64,000 nt of DNA from Antarctobacter albus (GCF_900101505.1 NZ_FMZI01000011.1:120519-184518); one strand, 5' to 3'. Shown: positions 24,580-33,030, counted from the stretch's first letter. Translations and numbers: made by a program. Notes: generated by a model from the sequence alone, not told the origin.

Positions 24580-26367
24580 TCAGTTTCCGTAGGGGTTCAG
24601 CACGTCCCAGCCGGTCTGCAGCCCGCCGGGATCGGGCTGGCCGGGTTTGCGCCTGACGCCCCCGCCCGCCCGGTCCTGCCGCTGGTCGCCCAGCCGGGAC
24701 GCATAGGGGCTGAGGCCATCGCCCCGGTGCTGGCCAAGCAGCAGGTACTGCAGCGCATCCATCACGTTGGCCTCCGTGAACCGCTTGTTCGGCACCTTGC
24801 GCTTGTCGCCGCTGGGATCGACCTCATCGGCCCAGACGTAACGGGCGGCAAAGCCCCGCCGCAGCATCCGGCAGCTGGGATCAATCAGGATACCCGGCTC
24901 CCCGGCCTCTATCGGGGCCTCCAGCGCGGCGCGCACGGCCTCCAGCCGGGGCTGGATGCGGTTGGTGCCCACCACCTGGGGCCGGACGTGAAAGCCCGCG
25001 GCGCGGCCCACCAGCAGGTTCCAGGTCGCGTTCTCATCCGTCGCCGTCGATGACCCGTGTTCGCCCGCCATGTCGCCCCAGCCGGCCTCGACCCAGGCGC
25101 CGGGAAAGCGATCCTCCAGCAGGTCGCGCAGCCGCTGGCCGAAAACCTGCGCCATCAGCCGTTCCTGCGGGAAATGCAGCTCTGCCAGGATGCGCCAACG
25201 GTAGAACCCGCGCAGCTGAGCCACCACGGCGGCGCCCTTGAACCCCTGGTCAAGCCCCACCAGCAGCGGCAGTTGCGGATCGACCTCCAAGGGCCGTTCC
25301 GAGACGTGGATGCGGGGGGAAAACTCGCGCTTGAACACGGGTTCACCGGCCCGCAGGTAGGTGATCTTGTTGTAAACCAGCCTGTCGTTCAGATCCCCGC
25401 GCCCGATGGCGATGTTCGAGCGGATCTGGCGCGGGTAATACTTGTCGCCCAGGTTCTGCAGGTTCTCACAGCCCGCCTCGCCAAAGCCCGGCTGGCGGTA
25501 GAACTCGATCCTGACGCCCCCGGCGGCGTTGCCCTCGTCATCCTCGACGTCCGCCAGGATCTTGGCGCGCTCGGCCTCGTCGTGGAACAGCTTGTAGGTC
25601 CAGTTTTCCTCATCGGGCGCGTTGAAGTCGCAGGCCACCTGCCCGTAGCTGGTCAGCTCGCGCGGAAGCCCGGCGAAATGCTGACGCCCGGGCCAGCGAT
25701 CCATCCGTCCGATCCCCACGCCAAAGGTTTCCTCGGCCTGGGTGTCCGCCTCGTTCAGCAGCAGGTCGGTGGTCTGCATCCCGCGCATCGAGGCGATCAG
25801 GTTGTCGCCATAGGCCATGAACTCGCTGACGAACTCGATTGGCCCGTGCGCATCCTCGAACTGCATCACATGGGTCACGGGATCGCCGCGCCCGCCCGAC
25901 CAGTCGCCCCAGCTCTTGGGGAAGGTCTCCAGGTAGCTGGGGATCGTGGTTGACCACAGCTGGCGATAGGTTTCCCGCGCGAACACGCATTTGTACCGCC
26001 GCCAGCCGTCGATAGTGCTGCGCGGCATCATGATGGCCCGCCGCAGTCGCGATTTCAGCAGCGTCGTGGTCTTGCCCGATCCGACCGGCCCCTGGATGCC
26101 GATCACATCCGCGTCCGACCAGTAGAACGCCTCCGAGATCGGGCCGGGGAACGTGACCTCGGCCTGGCCCGACAGGAACTCCTGCAGGTCGGCACCATCG
26201 GAATAGGGGTTGCCGCCGGGCGAGGTGTCGCCTAGCGTGGTCAGTGCCTCTTTCGCATCCAGACCTTCCCAATCGACCTTGGCCGATGGACCGGCAGATG
26301 CACCCCCGGACCCCCCGTCCGGTGCCGCCCAGGCGCACCCCCGACCCCAGCCCCACAGATCCAGCAT
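24580..26367 (-). CDS. Terminase large subunit
   Basis: A 595-residue packaging motor. The ATPase domain has Walker A GPVGSGKTTTLLKSR (residues ~90-105) and Walker B-like DLLLNEAD; the nuclease domain shows LLVGLDQGFKGAAVVAQL and a C-terminal NVMDALQYLLLG. It would translocate DNA into the procapsid through the portal and cut concatemers. The ATG at 26367 lies six bases after the stop of the small upstream gene; the GGAGGGGCGG before it is at a long distance, so an alternative start cannot be excluded. Overall similarity is to terminases of podoviruses. Confidence 0.9.
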   Translation of the reverse strand: MLDLWGWGRGCAWAAPDGGSGGASAGPSAKVDWEGLDAKEALTTLGDTSPGGNPYSDGADLQEFLSGQAEVTFPGPISEAFYWSDADVIGIQGPVGSGKTTTLLKSRLRRAIMMPRSTIDGWRRYKCVFARETYRQLWSTTIPSYLETFPKSWGDWSGGRGDPVTHVMQFEDAHGPIEFVSEFMAYGDNLIASMRGMQTTDLLLNEADTQAEETFGVGIGRMDRWPGRQHFAGLPRELTSYGQVACDFNAPDEENWTYKLFHDEAERAKILADVEDDEGNAAGGVRIEFYRQPGFGEAGCENLQNLGDKYYPRQIRSNIAIGRGDLNDRLVYNKITYLRAGEPVFKREFSPRIHVSERPLEVDPQLPLLVGLDQGFKGAAVVAQLRGFYRWRILAELHFPQERLMAQVFGQRLRDLLEDRFPGAWVEAGWGDMAGEHGSSTATDENATWNLLVGRAAGFHVRPQVVGTNRIQPRLEAVRAALEAPIEAGEPGILIDPSCRMLRRGFAARYVWADEVDPSGDKRKVPNKRFTEANVMDALQYLLLGQHRGDGLSPYASRLGDQRQDRAGGGVRRKPGQPDPGGLQTGWDVLNPYGN

Positions 26368-26372
26368 CGCGC

Positions 26373-26576
26373 TCAATTTCCGCCCCTCCGGCTGGCCGGA
26401 ATGGTGTACGGGGTCGGCGGGACGGGCAGGCATCCAAGGCCGGACGGCCCCCCCCGGGGGGTCGTCGCCCCCTCGACCAGGGCGCGCGCGATCCGCACCG
26501 GCCCGAGGGTGGGCAACTGATTTTCAATCAGTGGGACCGTGCCGAATTGTGCCGCGTTTTCAATCATTTGTGCCAT
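26373..26576 (-). CDS. Small frame between terminase subunits
   Basis: A 67-residue frame beginning MAQMIENAAQFGTVPLIEN, starting within the last codons of the small-terminase-like gene and ending just before the large terminase. Pro- and Gly-rich in its second half. It may be a real coupled gene, because it fills the gap exactly, or only an open spacer. No homologous family is recognised. Confidence 0.45.
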   Translation of the reverse strand: MAQMIENAAQFGTVPLIENQLPTLGPVRIARALVEGATTPRGGPSGLGCLPVPPTPYTIPASRRGGN

Positions 26577-27273
26577 CCGTCCGAGTTTGCCCGTCCGACT
26601 GTCCGTCGCGCCCATCGCCAACCCCTTGATTTTCCTGCATTCCGTGCCGCACGTCCGCCGGTGCCATCCGACGCGCCGAGGGCGTCACATCGCGCGCCTG
26701 GGCGCCGCGATCCGCAGGCGCCGAAGGCCCACCAGGCACGTTGACGAACACCGCCTGGTTGACGTTCACATCCGGCGAGGCCTTGGGCGTGCCATAGGGC
26801 ATCAGGTCCGCAGCCGCCTGCCGCGCCATCCCGTAGAAAAACCGGAATGTGTCGATGAACTCCGAAGGCGAGGGCTTCCAGGCATCCGCCAGCACCACAT
26901 GGCCCTTGTCCGGCGTCCAGATCCGGTTCTCTGCCGTCTCGCCCACATGGGCCAGCAGCCGTTCGGTCTGCGCCAGGGCGAACCCGAAGGCATCGAGGCC
27001 CGTGGCCCGCAGCCCCGCCATTTCGGCAATGACCTCTTCCGGCATCCGCAACCCGCGCGCCGCCATCCACTCGCGCAGCTGCGAGCTGCCCTTGTTCTTC
27101 GCGCCAGCAGGCCGACCCACCTTCCCGCCGCCGTCACCCGCGCCCTGCCCGCCGATCTGCGGCAACTCAGGCTCCGGCAACAGGCCGAGCTGTTCGCCTC
27201 GCGCCTGGTCCTTGTCGATCCGCTCCGCCGCATCGCGCGCCAGCTGTTCGGTTTCCCGCTCACTTCGCGTCAT
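26560..27273 (-). CDS. Probable terminase small subunit
   Basis: A 237-residue protein with an Arg/Lys-rich segment GRPAGAKNKGSSQLREW (residues ~52-70), a motif common at the start of the DNA-binding part of podoviral small terminases, then a helical region (MPEEVIAEMAGLRATGLDAF). The C terminus is long, polar and probably flexible. It precedes large terminase and abuts the palindromic region, which would be a natural recognition site for it. Position and motif support the call; no clear helix-turn-helix could be assigned. Confidence 0.6.
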   Translation of the reverse strand: MTRSERETEQLARDAAERIDKDQARGEQLGLLPEPELPQIGGQGAGDGGGKVGRPAGAKNKGSSQLREWMAARGLRMPEEVIAEMAGLRATGLDAFGFALAQTERLLAHVGETAENRIWTPDKGHVVLADAWKPSPSEFIDTFRFFYGMARQAAADLMPYGTPKASPDVNVNQAVFVNVPGGPSAPADRGAQARDVTPSARRMAPADVRHGMQENQGVGDGRDGQSDGQTRTDGTND

Positions 27274-27337
27274 GGCTCGACTAAAACCCCCGTTTTTTAT
27301 TGCAGATCAAAGGCTTGCACGATTTTCGACCGCCACC

Positions 27338-27607
27338 CACAACGGCAGGCACAACGCTTTCAGGCCCTGTTGTGGGCTGTGTTGTGGGCAATTTCCCTGC
27401 AATTCCAGTGACTTGATACCTATCTACAACGCCACAACGGAAAGAGAGAGAGATACGCATACGCGCGCGCGCGCATGTGCACACATATGCGAGGGGCGGC
27501 GTTTGCCGTTGTGCCGTTGTGGGTGAAGGGTAAGCGGTTGATAGTGCAGGGAAATCCCCCACAACAGAGGGCACAACACCAGAAAGCCGCATCTGTGCGC
27601 CGTTGTG
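27338..27607. repeat. Imperfect ~270-bp palindrome with ten CACAAC/GTTGTG hexamers
   Basis: CACAAC occurs at 27338, 27350, 27433, 27560 and 27572; GTTGTG occurs at 27369, 27381, 27508, 27516 and 27602. They are arranged symmetrically about 27473. Two 33-bp arms (27369-27401 and 27545-27577) are near-perfect inverted copies, both ending in a TTTCCCTGCA block next to the paired hexamers. Inner arms (27421-27440 and 27506-27523) repeat the pattern. Random expectation for such a hexamer pair in 270 bp is well under one. Confidence 0.85.
27453..27491. repeat. 39-bp perfect alternating purine-pyrimidine tract
   Basis: Every base from 27453 to 27491 alternates purine and pyrimidine, with a CG-repeat core (27462-27474) and CA/TG flanks. 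A (GA)n run at 27444-27453 precedes it. Such tracts can adopt Z-DNA under negative supercoiling. The tract sits exactly at the symmetry centre of the palindrome. Confidence 0.85.
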
Positions 27608-27791
27608 CCCCGGACCCGACAGCAGGGCCGAAATCCGCGCGAAAATCGTGGCACAGATCGGGGTGGGGGACAAGCGGCACGCGTGGGACCGGCGGACAGG
27701 AGGGCCGGGAGGACGCGACCGGGCGCGCGCTTGACTTGATCCGGTGCACTGCGCCCAATGGGCCGAAAAGTGAGTGATGCGGGGTGCGCCA

Positions 27792-28337
27792 ATGGCCGAG
27801 CGTTCGGCAATCGAGGATTTCATGCACGACAAGCTGGTCGACCGCATGAAAACGATAAACAAGTTCCACACGGACAACGTACAGGCCGCGCTGGACCGCC
27901 ACGCCACCGAGCTGACCGAGGCAGAGACGGCCTTCGTAGATCGCCAATCCGAGGCGGTCGGGGTGATCGCCACCGTCGCAGCGGTGCGGATCGGACACGC
28001 GGTCCGTGGAGAGGCAGGAGCCACCGACAACAGCGCAATCGAGGCCGAGGCCCTGCGCCTCAAGGTGGCCGAAGAGGCGTATTCCAAGGCTGTGAACGAG
28101 GCCACATCGCGGCTGAAGCGCAGCCTGGCATGGTCAGAGCGGGAACGCGCCAAGCTGCTGGCAGAGGACCTGGCGAACATCGACGCCACCATGCCACGCA
28201 GCCCAACGGCCCCCGGAGAACCCTCTGGAAAGGCGCCGAAATCGAAGGAGGGCAGCCGCAATCCACCATTCGTGCCCCTGCCGCTGGTTATCCTGGGTGG
28301 CCTGATCCTCGTTGTGCTGGTGGCGAAGCTGAACTGA
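27792..28337 (+). CDS. Tail-anchored membrane protein of unknown function
   Basis: A 181-residue protein (from ATG 27792; GTG 27774 or ATG 27777 also possible) that is helical and charged over residues 1-145, followed by a Pro/Lys linker and a single C-terminal membrane segment (FVPLPLVILGGLILVVLVAKL). It would be anchored in the inner membrane with the body in the cytoplasm. It is alone on the plus strand, divergent from the packaging genes and convergent with the helicase gene, as expected for a moron-type gene. No family is recognised. Superinfection exclusion would be a plausible but unproved role. Confidence 0.6.
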   Translation: MAERSAIEDFMHDKLVDRMKTINKFHTDNVQAALDRHATELTEAETAFVDRQSEAVGVIATVAAVRIGHAVRGEAGATDNSAIEAEALRLKVAEEAYSKAVNEATSRLKRSLAWSERERAKLLAEDLANIDATMPRSPTAPGEPSGKAPKSKEGSRNPPFVPLPLVILGGLILVVLVAKLN

Positions 28338-28389
28338 CGTGCCTTGACAGATACCGCGCGGCGCCCCGCCTGGTATGACCCCCACCGCA

Positions 28390-30267
28390 TCAGAAATGCT
28401 CCAGGTCATCATCCAGCGCAGCCCCGCGCGCCTCGGGTGATCCGCCGTCCCGATCCATCGGGAAATTGCTCATCCCGGCGATGGACTTGAGCGGTATCCA
28501 GTAGCCCCGCGACCGGATACCGGCCAGCGTCAGGGGGTGCGGGGACGGCTCTGCACCGGGCACGCGCCGCGCCGATTGTGACCAGACGCCGCTGTGAAAA
28601 TCGCTGTCCTTGAACAGGTTTTTCAGGCCCTGTATCTGCTTGTTCGCAATGAACAGTTGCGCCTCATCGCCAAAGCCCGAGACGCGCAGCCCCACCTTTG
28701 CCAGCTTGGCGTTGTGCTTGCTCTGCCGTTCCCGCTGACCGTCCACCGCCTCACTAATCAGGTTTTCCGGTGCGCCAGGCTGACAGGCCGCCGCCGCGAC
28801 CCATTGGCCGACCGTGAAAATCTCGCCGCGCCGGAACGTGTCGAAATCCTGCCCCATGAGGTGCAACAGCATCGCCTCGGCGTCGTTGGTGACGTCCTCT
28901 TTCGTGGCCGCCTGCTGGAACGCCACCTTGCGGCACAGCGGCGCCATCATGTCCGGGCTGGCAATCGCCTCGCTCTGGCACATGTCCGCCATCGCAAGAA
29001 CGGTTGACCAGTTGTCCGCATCGCGCCCCATGACGCCCTGCAGCTCCAGCGCCTGCCGCCAGGCCGACAGCCGGTCCTGCCAGCTGGGCCAGCGCGCGAT
29101 CAACCGCGCCTTGAGCCGCGCGCCCCGCGCCCGCCAGGTGCGCGGCTGCAGCCCCAGCTTGGCCTGACCAGGTGGCAGCGGATCGAGGTCCAGCCGGATC
29201 AGGCGCTGAATGTCCTGCGTTTTCATGATGCCGGGGATCAGGATCGAGCTGAACAGGAAGGCCGAGTAAACCTTGCCGCCGACGCCGGTCTGGTCCGCCG
29301 ATCCGCGCAGCCACTGGCCACCAGAGGCCGCCACCCGGGCCAGCGTCACAATGTCCTTTTCCTTGCTGGACCGTTCGTCGCCCGGCTCCAGCTCATCCAC
29401 CGCCACCGGCAGGCTGGACTGTTTCAACTGGCTGGTGAGGCCCGACTTGGTGACGTCCGTGGACTGGACCAGCCCGCGATCCCCGTGCAGCATCGCCAGG
29501 AACCGCTGGAACTCGGACTTGCCGGACCCCGCCGCCGCCGTCATCCAGAACACCGGGCGCCAGTCCAGCGCCCCGCAGAGCATCATCACCCCGATCATGC
29601 CCAGGGCCGCGACCGGATGCAGATCCCGGTTCGACCAGGCCCAGGTCGCCAGCACCTGTTCAATCTCTGCCACCGGGTCAGGCCCGCCCGGTTCAGGGTG
29701 CGGGATGGCCCCCGCCGCCGGGTAGATATGCCCGCCGATCCGGCCCGGCCCCAGCACCTCGCCGCCGTACAGCACGCGGTCGCCCATGTGATAGACCAGG
29801 CCGCCGTCATCATCCTGCCAGGCGCCCACGCCGCGCACCGCGTTGTCAGGATCGAACACGCCGCATTCCGCCGCCGCCTGCCACATGGTCAGGCTGGCCG
29901 TGGTCTGGTCGAAACGGTTGCGCACCCGCTCCAGCTCGCCCTCGTTTTTCTTCCACTGCGGGAACTGCCAGCAGAGCCTTGGAATGGCAGAGCCGAAAAG
30001 AGACTGGATGTTCTGCGCGTTCATGTTGTCGATCGCGCGCAGCTGGCCCAGGGCATCCAGGAAAAAGGCATACTTGCCGTTCACCCCCAGCGGCTTGACC
30101 GGGCAGTTGTCGAAAATCTCGCCCGCCGCCCGGTCGCCGTCGCGCCCGCCGCCGCCGTTCGCAGGCGGCGCCCCGGACATGACCGGCCCGCCGACCGTGG
30201 GCGCCTCGTCCAGCGCCCGGCCCACGTCCTCGATGGAGACGGGGCGGTTGTCCGTTCCGTCAGACAT
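28390..30267 (-). CDS. Phage replicative helicase-type ATPase
   Basis: A 625-residue protein with a P-loop TAAAGSGKSEFQRFL (residues ~240-255) and a Walker B-like LPVAVDELEPGDE. The sequence around them resembles DUF927/D5-like helicase domains that accompany Toprim primases in phages and plasmids. The first ~80 residues are Gly/Asp-rich and probably disordered. Encoded downstream of the primase in the same operon, it would unwind the phage replication fork. Its ATG overlaps the preceding gene by 8 nt. The convergent plus-strand gene ends 52 bp away. Confidence 0.75.
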   Translation of the reverse strand: MSDGTDNRPVSIEDVGRALDEAPTVGGPVMSGAPPANGGGGRDGDRAAGEIFDNCPVKPLGVNGKYAFFLDALGQLRAIDNMNAQNIQSLFGSAIPRLCWQFPQWKKNEGELERVRNRFDQTTASLTMWQAAAECGVFDPDNAVRGVGAWQDDDGGLVYHMGDRVLYGGEVLGPGRIGGHIYPAAGAIPHPEPGGPDPVAEIEQVLATWAWSNRDLHPVAALGMIGVMMLCGALDWRPVFWMTAAAGSGKSEFQRFLAMLHGDRGLVQSTDVTKSGLTSQLKQSSLPVAVDELEPGDERSSKEKDIVTLARVAASGGQWLRGSADQTGVGGKVYSAFLFSSILIPGIMKTQDIQRLIRLDLDPLPPGQAKLGLQPRTWRARGARLKARLIARWPSWQDRLSAWRQALELQGVMGRDADNWSTVLAMADMCQSEAIASPDMMAPLCRKVAFQQAATKEDVTNDAEAMLLHLMGQDFDTFRRGEIFTVGQWVAAAACQPGAPENLISEAVDGQRERQSKHNAKLAKVGLRVSGFGDEAQLFIANKQIQGLKNLFKDSDFHSGVWSQSARRVPGAEPSPHPLTLAGIRSRGYWIPLKSIAGMSNFPMDRDGGSPEARGAALDDDLEHF

Positions 30268-30652
30268 GGGCGGCGGCCCAAAGGACCACGAGGCTCATCA
30301 CCAGACCGACCGCAGAGAGAGAGACACTCAAACCAATGTGCCAGGTCGCCCGGCGCAATATCTGGGCCGCCTCGGCGCGCGCCGCCTTTGCCTTTTCAAG
30401 CAACTTGTTGTCCAATTCGCCCCAAAGCTGCGCCCCCGCCTGCGCCTCAGCCTCGGCTTTCGCCGTCCGCGCCCGCGCCAGCAGCGCCGCCACCTCGCGC
30501 CCCTGCGCAGGCAACAGATCAACGCCCAGCGAGACGACAAACCGCGTCCCCGGCCCGTGGCATTCCGCAATGGCGGCCCCGGTCCGAAATTCCTGCTCCA
30601 GCTCTGCCACCAATTCAGTGGCCGTAACCCCCCGTGCTGAATGCTCAGTCAT
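30260..30652 (-). CDS. Small protein with C-terminal membrane segment, replication operon
   Basis: A 130-residue protein with an N-terminal mixed domain, a central coiled-coil-like Ala/Glu/Lys helix (ARARTAKAEAEAQAGAQLW; LLEKAKAARAEAAQILRR), and one C-terminal membrane span (LSVSLSAVGLVMSLVVLWAAA). It overlaps both the primase (8 nt) and the helicase (8 nt) genes, so the three are coupled. It might tether replication proteins to the membrane, but this is speculation. No family is recognised. Confidence 0.6.
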   Translation of the reverse strand: MTEHSARGVTATELVAELEQEFRTGAAIAECHGPGTRFVVSLGVDLLPAQGREVAALLARARTAKAEAEAQAGAQLWGELDNKLLEKAKAARAEAAQILRRATWHIGLSVSLSAVGLVMSLVVLWAAAHV

Positions 30653-31823
30653 CTGCGTCCTCTTTTTCCCGCTCTGCCTCCAGCGCCTGCCTCAGCGCGT
30701 CGTTGAGGTCTTTGCCGCCCCATCGGTTCTGGAACAGCCGCACCTCGCGGCCCGCCTTGCGGTGCAGCTCCACCGCGCGGGCCAGCGCCTTTTGCGCCTG
30801 TTCGTGTTCGTCCAGGTCCGCCACCAGCGTCACCCGCGCCACGTTGCGCGGCAGCTCGACGCCGCCCATGTTCGACAGGCTGATGGCCGCGATCACGCGC
30901 ACCGCCGGGCGCAGCACGACCACGCTCAGCGCGTCCTCGATCCCCTCGGCAATGAACACATGGGAACCGGGCGGGCATTGCGGCAGGCTGGCGGGCTTGC
31001 CGCCACGCGGGCCGGTGCCGCGCCAGATGTTGATGGCAGCACCCCGATAGTCGCCCATGACCTTCTTGGGTTCGGGCAGATCCGCCTTGCCCCAGGCGCC
31101 GCCGCGACCGCGCCCCAGGTAGGTCCGATGCACCGCGGCGAAACCGCCCTTGCGATCACAGACGGCGGCCAGCATCGCCGGGAAACGCCCCTCGATCACC
31201 TCGCCCGTTTCCTTGTCGGTGTGCTGATACCAGCAGGCGGGATGAAACCGCAGGACACCGGGCGCGCGGCCCAGGGCCGACAGGTCGATGCCCCGCGCAT
31301 CGCGCAGGTAGTGGTCAACCGGCGTGCCGCGCAGCTCGGGCGAGGCCTCCAGCCACAGCGCCTGCGCCCGGCGCGCGCGCTTTTCCGCCTCCAGCGCATC
31401 GCGCCGCGCCTGGTCCTCGCGCCGCCGCTTGGCCTCGGCCGCCGACCGTTCGCGCTGGCGCCGGACCTCGGGGCTGATGGTTTCCAGCCCCAGGAAGGCC
31501 CGCGCCTCTTTCAGGATCTCGCCGGGATCACTCAGGCCCAGGGACAGGCCGATCAGATCCAGCACGTCGCCGCTGGCGCAGCTGGTCCGCTCTCCCCCGC
31601 GCGGGGCCATCGCGTAGTCGATCCAGCGCCCCGCCTTGGCCCCGCCCATGTGGATGCAGAAACTGCCCACGCTGCGATCCGCACGGCCCGGGTTCAGCGT
31701 GAAATAGAGGCCGTGATGGGTATAACTGCCAGAGGCCGGGGGCGCGTAGTGATACACCACGTCCCCCAGCCGATCCAGCAGCATGTTCTTGATCTGGTCG
31801 ATGGAATAGGTCTGCCGGGTCAT
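30645..31823 (-). CDS. Toprim-domain DNA primase
   Basis: A 392-residue primase-like protein. The Toprim core is visible: HVFIAEGIEDALSVV (catalytic Glu, residues ~285-300) and VTLVADLDEHEQAQKAL (DxD, residues ~335-350), with the C-terminal GGKDLNDALRQ typical of phage/plasmid primases. The N-terminal region (GLYFTLNPGRADRSVGSFC) resembles the substrate-binding part of DUF7146-type primases. No zinc finger of four Cys is obvious. The ATG at 31823 follows hairpin cassette B; reading further upstream would only enter the previous gene. It works with the helicase downstream. Confidence 0.8.
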   Translation of the reverse strand: MTRQTYSIDQIKNMLLDRLGDVVYHYAPPASGSYTHHGLYFTLNPGRADRSVGSFCIHMGGAKAGRWIDYAMAPRGGERTSCASGDVLDLIGLSLGLSDPGEILKEARAFLGLETISPEVRRQRERSAAEAKRRREDQARRDALEAEKRARRAQALWLEASPELRGTPVDHYLRDARGIDLSALGRAPGVLRFHPACWYQHTDKETGEVIEGRFPAMLAAVCDRKGGFAAVHRTYLGRGRGGAWGKADLPEPKKVMGDYRGAAINIWRGTGPRGGKPASLPQCPPGSHVFIAEGIEDALSVVVLRPAVRVIAAISLSNMGGVELPRNVARVTLVADLDEHEQAQKALARAVELHRKAGREVRLFQNRWGGKDLNDALRQALEAEREKEDADD

Positions 31824-32221
31824 GTCATCCCTTTGCCTGCGAAGGGACCCCCGGCAGGTGCATCGCCCTGCGATGCCGCCGAGAGGGCGGCGGTCTCTTG
31901 CCAGATCTCGGCCTCCACGATGGCGATCAACCAGGCCACCGAAGGGGCTTCGCAACAGCCGGTCTTGATGATTGGCTTCAAGTCGTCGCCACGATCCAGA
32001 TCCAGCATCGCCTGCGAAATGCCGCCACGGTTGAAAATGTCCCAATCCCAATCCGGCAACACCGCCTCGTGCAGCGCCTCGGCTGCATCTAGAGAGCCAA
32101 GCGAAGCATTGACTGCATGGGCGTATCCGTTGGGCCAAATGCGGCTCGCATCGTGCGCGGATACCGCCTTTCCCGCCTTCACCTTCGCCAACAGGGCTTT
32201 GCGTGCGTCGATATGGGTCAT
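31820..32221 (-). CDS. Phage hypothetical protein carrying cassette tail B
   Basis: A 133-residue protein. The body (residues 1-112) includes ALLAKVKAGKAVSAHDASRI and DWDWDIFNRGGISQAM, a type of small protein frequent near phage replication genes, with no defined function. The last ~20 residues, LSAASQGDAPAGGPFAGKGM plus Thr, are the repeated cassette-encoded tail. The start overlaps the SANT-like gene stop (ATGA), and its own stop overlaps the primase ATG. Confidence 0.65.
   Translation of the reverse strand: MTHIDARKALLAKVKAGKAVSAHDASRIWPNGYAHAVNASLGSLDAAEALHEAVLPDWDWDIFNRGGISQAMLDLDRGDDLKPIIKTGCCEAPSVAWLIAIVEAEIWQETAALSAASQGDAPAGGPFAGKGMT
31828..31886 (-). repeat. Double-hairpin coupling cassette, copy B
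   Basis: Minus-strand copy between the 133-residue gene and the primase. Hairpin 1 spans 31852-31881 (CGGCGG/CTGCCG and CATCG/CGATG pairs). Hairpin 2 (31828-31847) pairs TCCCTT with AAGGGA around an eight-base loop. The AGGG of the 3' arm is the primase ribosome site, five bases before its ATG. This is the weakest second hairpin of the four. Confidence 0.75.
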
Positions 32222-33030
32222 TCCTCCGCCAGCTCCACCCGCAGCTTGAGGATCTTCAAAAGCGCCGTCTGGTTTTCCAGCGTGACCTCGGGCAAGAGCG
32301 CCTTCCAGCGGCCCCGCGCCTGCGCCGGTGACAGGCCGGTTGACCGCGCCGCCGCATCCATGCTGCTACCGGCCCCCAGCGCCTCCACCAGTTTCAGGTC
32401 ACTGGACGGGGTGAAGGGGCTGGGATAGCCAATCGCCCGCAACCGCCGTTCCGCCGCCTTTTCCCGCGCCGTGGGCAGGGCATCCAGGTTGAGCGCATAT
32501 CGACCTGTTGCGACAGAACAGGGCGCCGGGGCAGGGGCAGGTTCCGGCTCGGGGGTCGGCTCCGGCACAGGATCAGTGTCCGGGGCGGGCGCCTCGGCCC
32601 GTTCCTCTTTCAGCTTCTTGAGACGCAGCCCGACCGCCTGCCAGCTGCGGCCCAGGCGCGGGGCGATCACCGCCTTGACGGGATGGCCCTGCGCATCCAG
32701 CGCCAGCAGCTCCCGATCCTCGTCCTCGGTCCAGTCTCCGGTTTTCGGGGCAGCGGACGGCCCCGGCTCGGGGGCCGGGGCGGGCACCGGATCACCGTCC
32801 GGGACAGGCCCCGGCTCGGGGGCCGGGGCAGGCACCGGCAGGGCCTTCGGCGGACCCACCAGGCGCAGATCCAGCGCCAGCTTGCCCTTCCAGGGTTTAA
32901 CCTCCAGCCGCACGCCGTCCTTCTCCAGCGCCTCGGCGTGGTCGGACAGCGCATTCACCAGATCCATCCAGGCCTCGGCCAAGCGCAGATCCGCCTCGCG
33001 CATGGCAATCAGATCCTCCAGCATCCCCAT
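32218..33030 (-). CDS. Protein with two SANT/Myb-like helix-turn-helix units and Pro/Glu linkers
   Basis: A 270-residue protein. Residues 1-75 are helical (MGMLEDLIAMREADLRLAEAW). Two PAPAPEPGP-type linkers follow, the first encoded by a 48-nt tandem repeat (32761 and 32809). A SANT/Myb-like unit is seen at ~115-155 (DWTEDEDRELLALDAQGHPV, then APRLGRSWQAVGLRLKKL), and a second, weaker one at ~210-250 (FTPSSDLKLVEALGAGSS, ARSTGLSPAQARGRWKALL). It is probably a DNA-binding regulator or origin protein of the replication operon. The start at 33030 overlaps the upstream stop (TGATG). Confidence 0.65.
   Translation of the reverse strand: MGMLEDLIAMREADLRLAEAWMDLVNALSDHAEALEKDGVRLEVKPWKGKLALDLRLVGPPKALPVPAPAPEPGPVPDGDPVPAPAPEPGPSAAPKTGDWTEDEDRELLALDAQGHPVKAVIAPRLGRSWQAVGLRLKKLKEERAEAPAPDTDPVPEPTPEPEPAPAPAPCSVATGRYALNLDALPTAREKAAERRLRAIGYPSPFTPSSDLKLVEALGAGSSMDAAARSTGLSPAQARGRWKALLPEVTLENQTALLKILKLRVELAEE

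Larger units (their letters stand above)
27274..27791. other. 518-bp gene-free divergent region upstream of the packaging genes
   Basis: No gene is supported here. The region separates the late operon (minus) from a lone plus-strand gene. It contains the imperfect palindrome, the hexamer array and the alternating tract listed separately. Near its right end TTGACT at 27731 could be a -35 element for the plus gene, but the bases 17 nt later (CCCAAT) are a poor -10. It is the best candidate for the late promoter, an origin, or a cos/pac site. Confidence 0.6.

Noticed and set aside
27338..27607. CRISPR array
   Set aside because: The hexamers occur in both orientations at irregular spacing with dyad symmetry; there are no 25-40-bp direct repeats with unique spacers and no cas genes.
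28338..28389. Terminator between the convergent membrane-protein and helicase genes
   Set aside because: Only a weak ATACC/GGTAT pairing with an interrupted stem could be drawn, and there is no T-tract.
27281..28390. Minus-strand frame of ~370 codons across the palindromic region
   Set aside because: It overlaps the plus-strand membrane-anchored gene completely, crosses the alternating CG tract and has a Ser/Arg-rich composition; no ribosome site.
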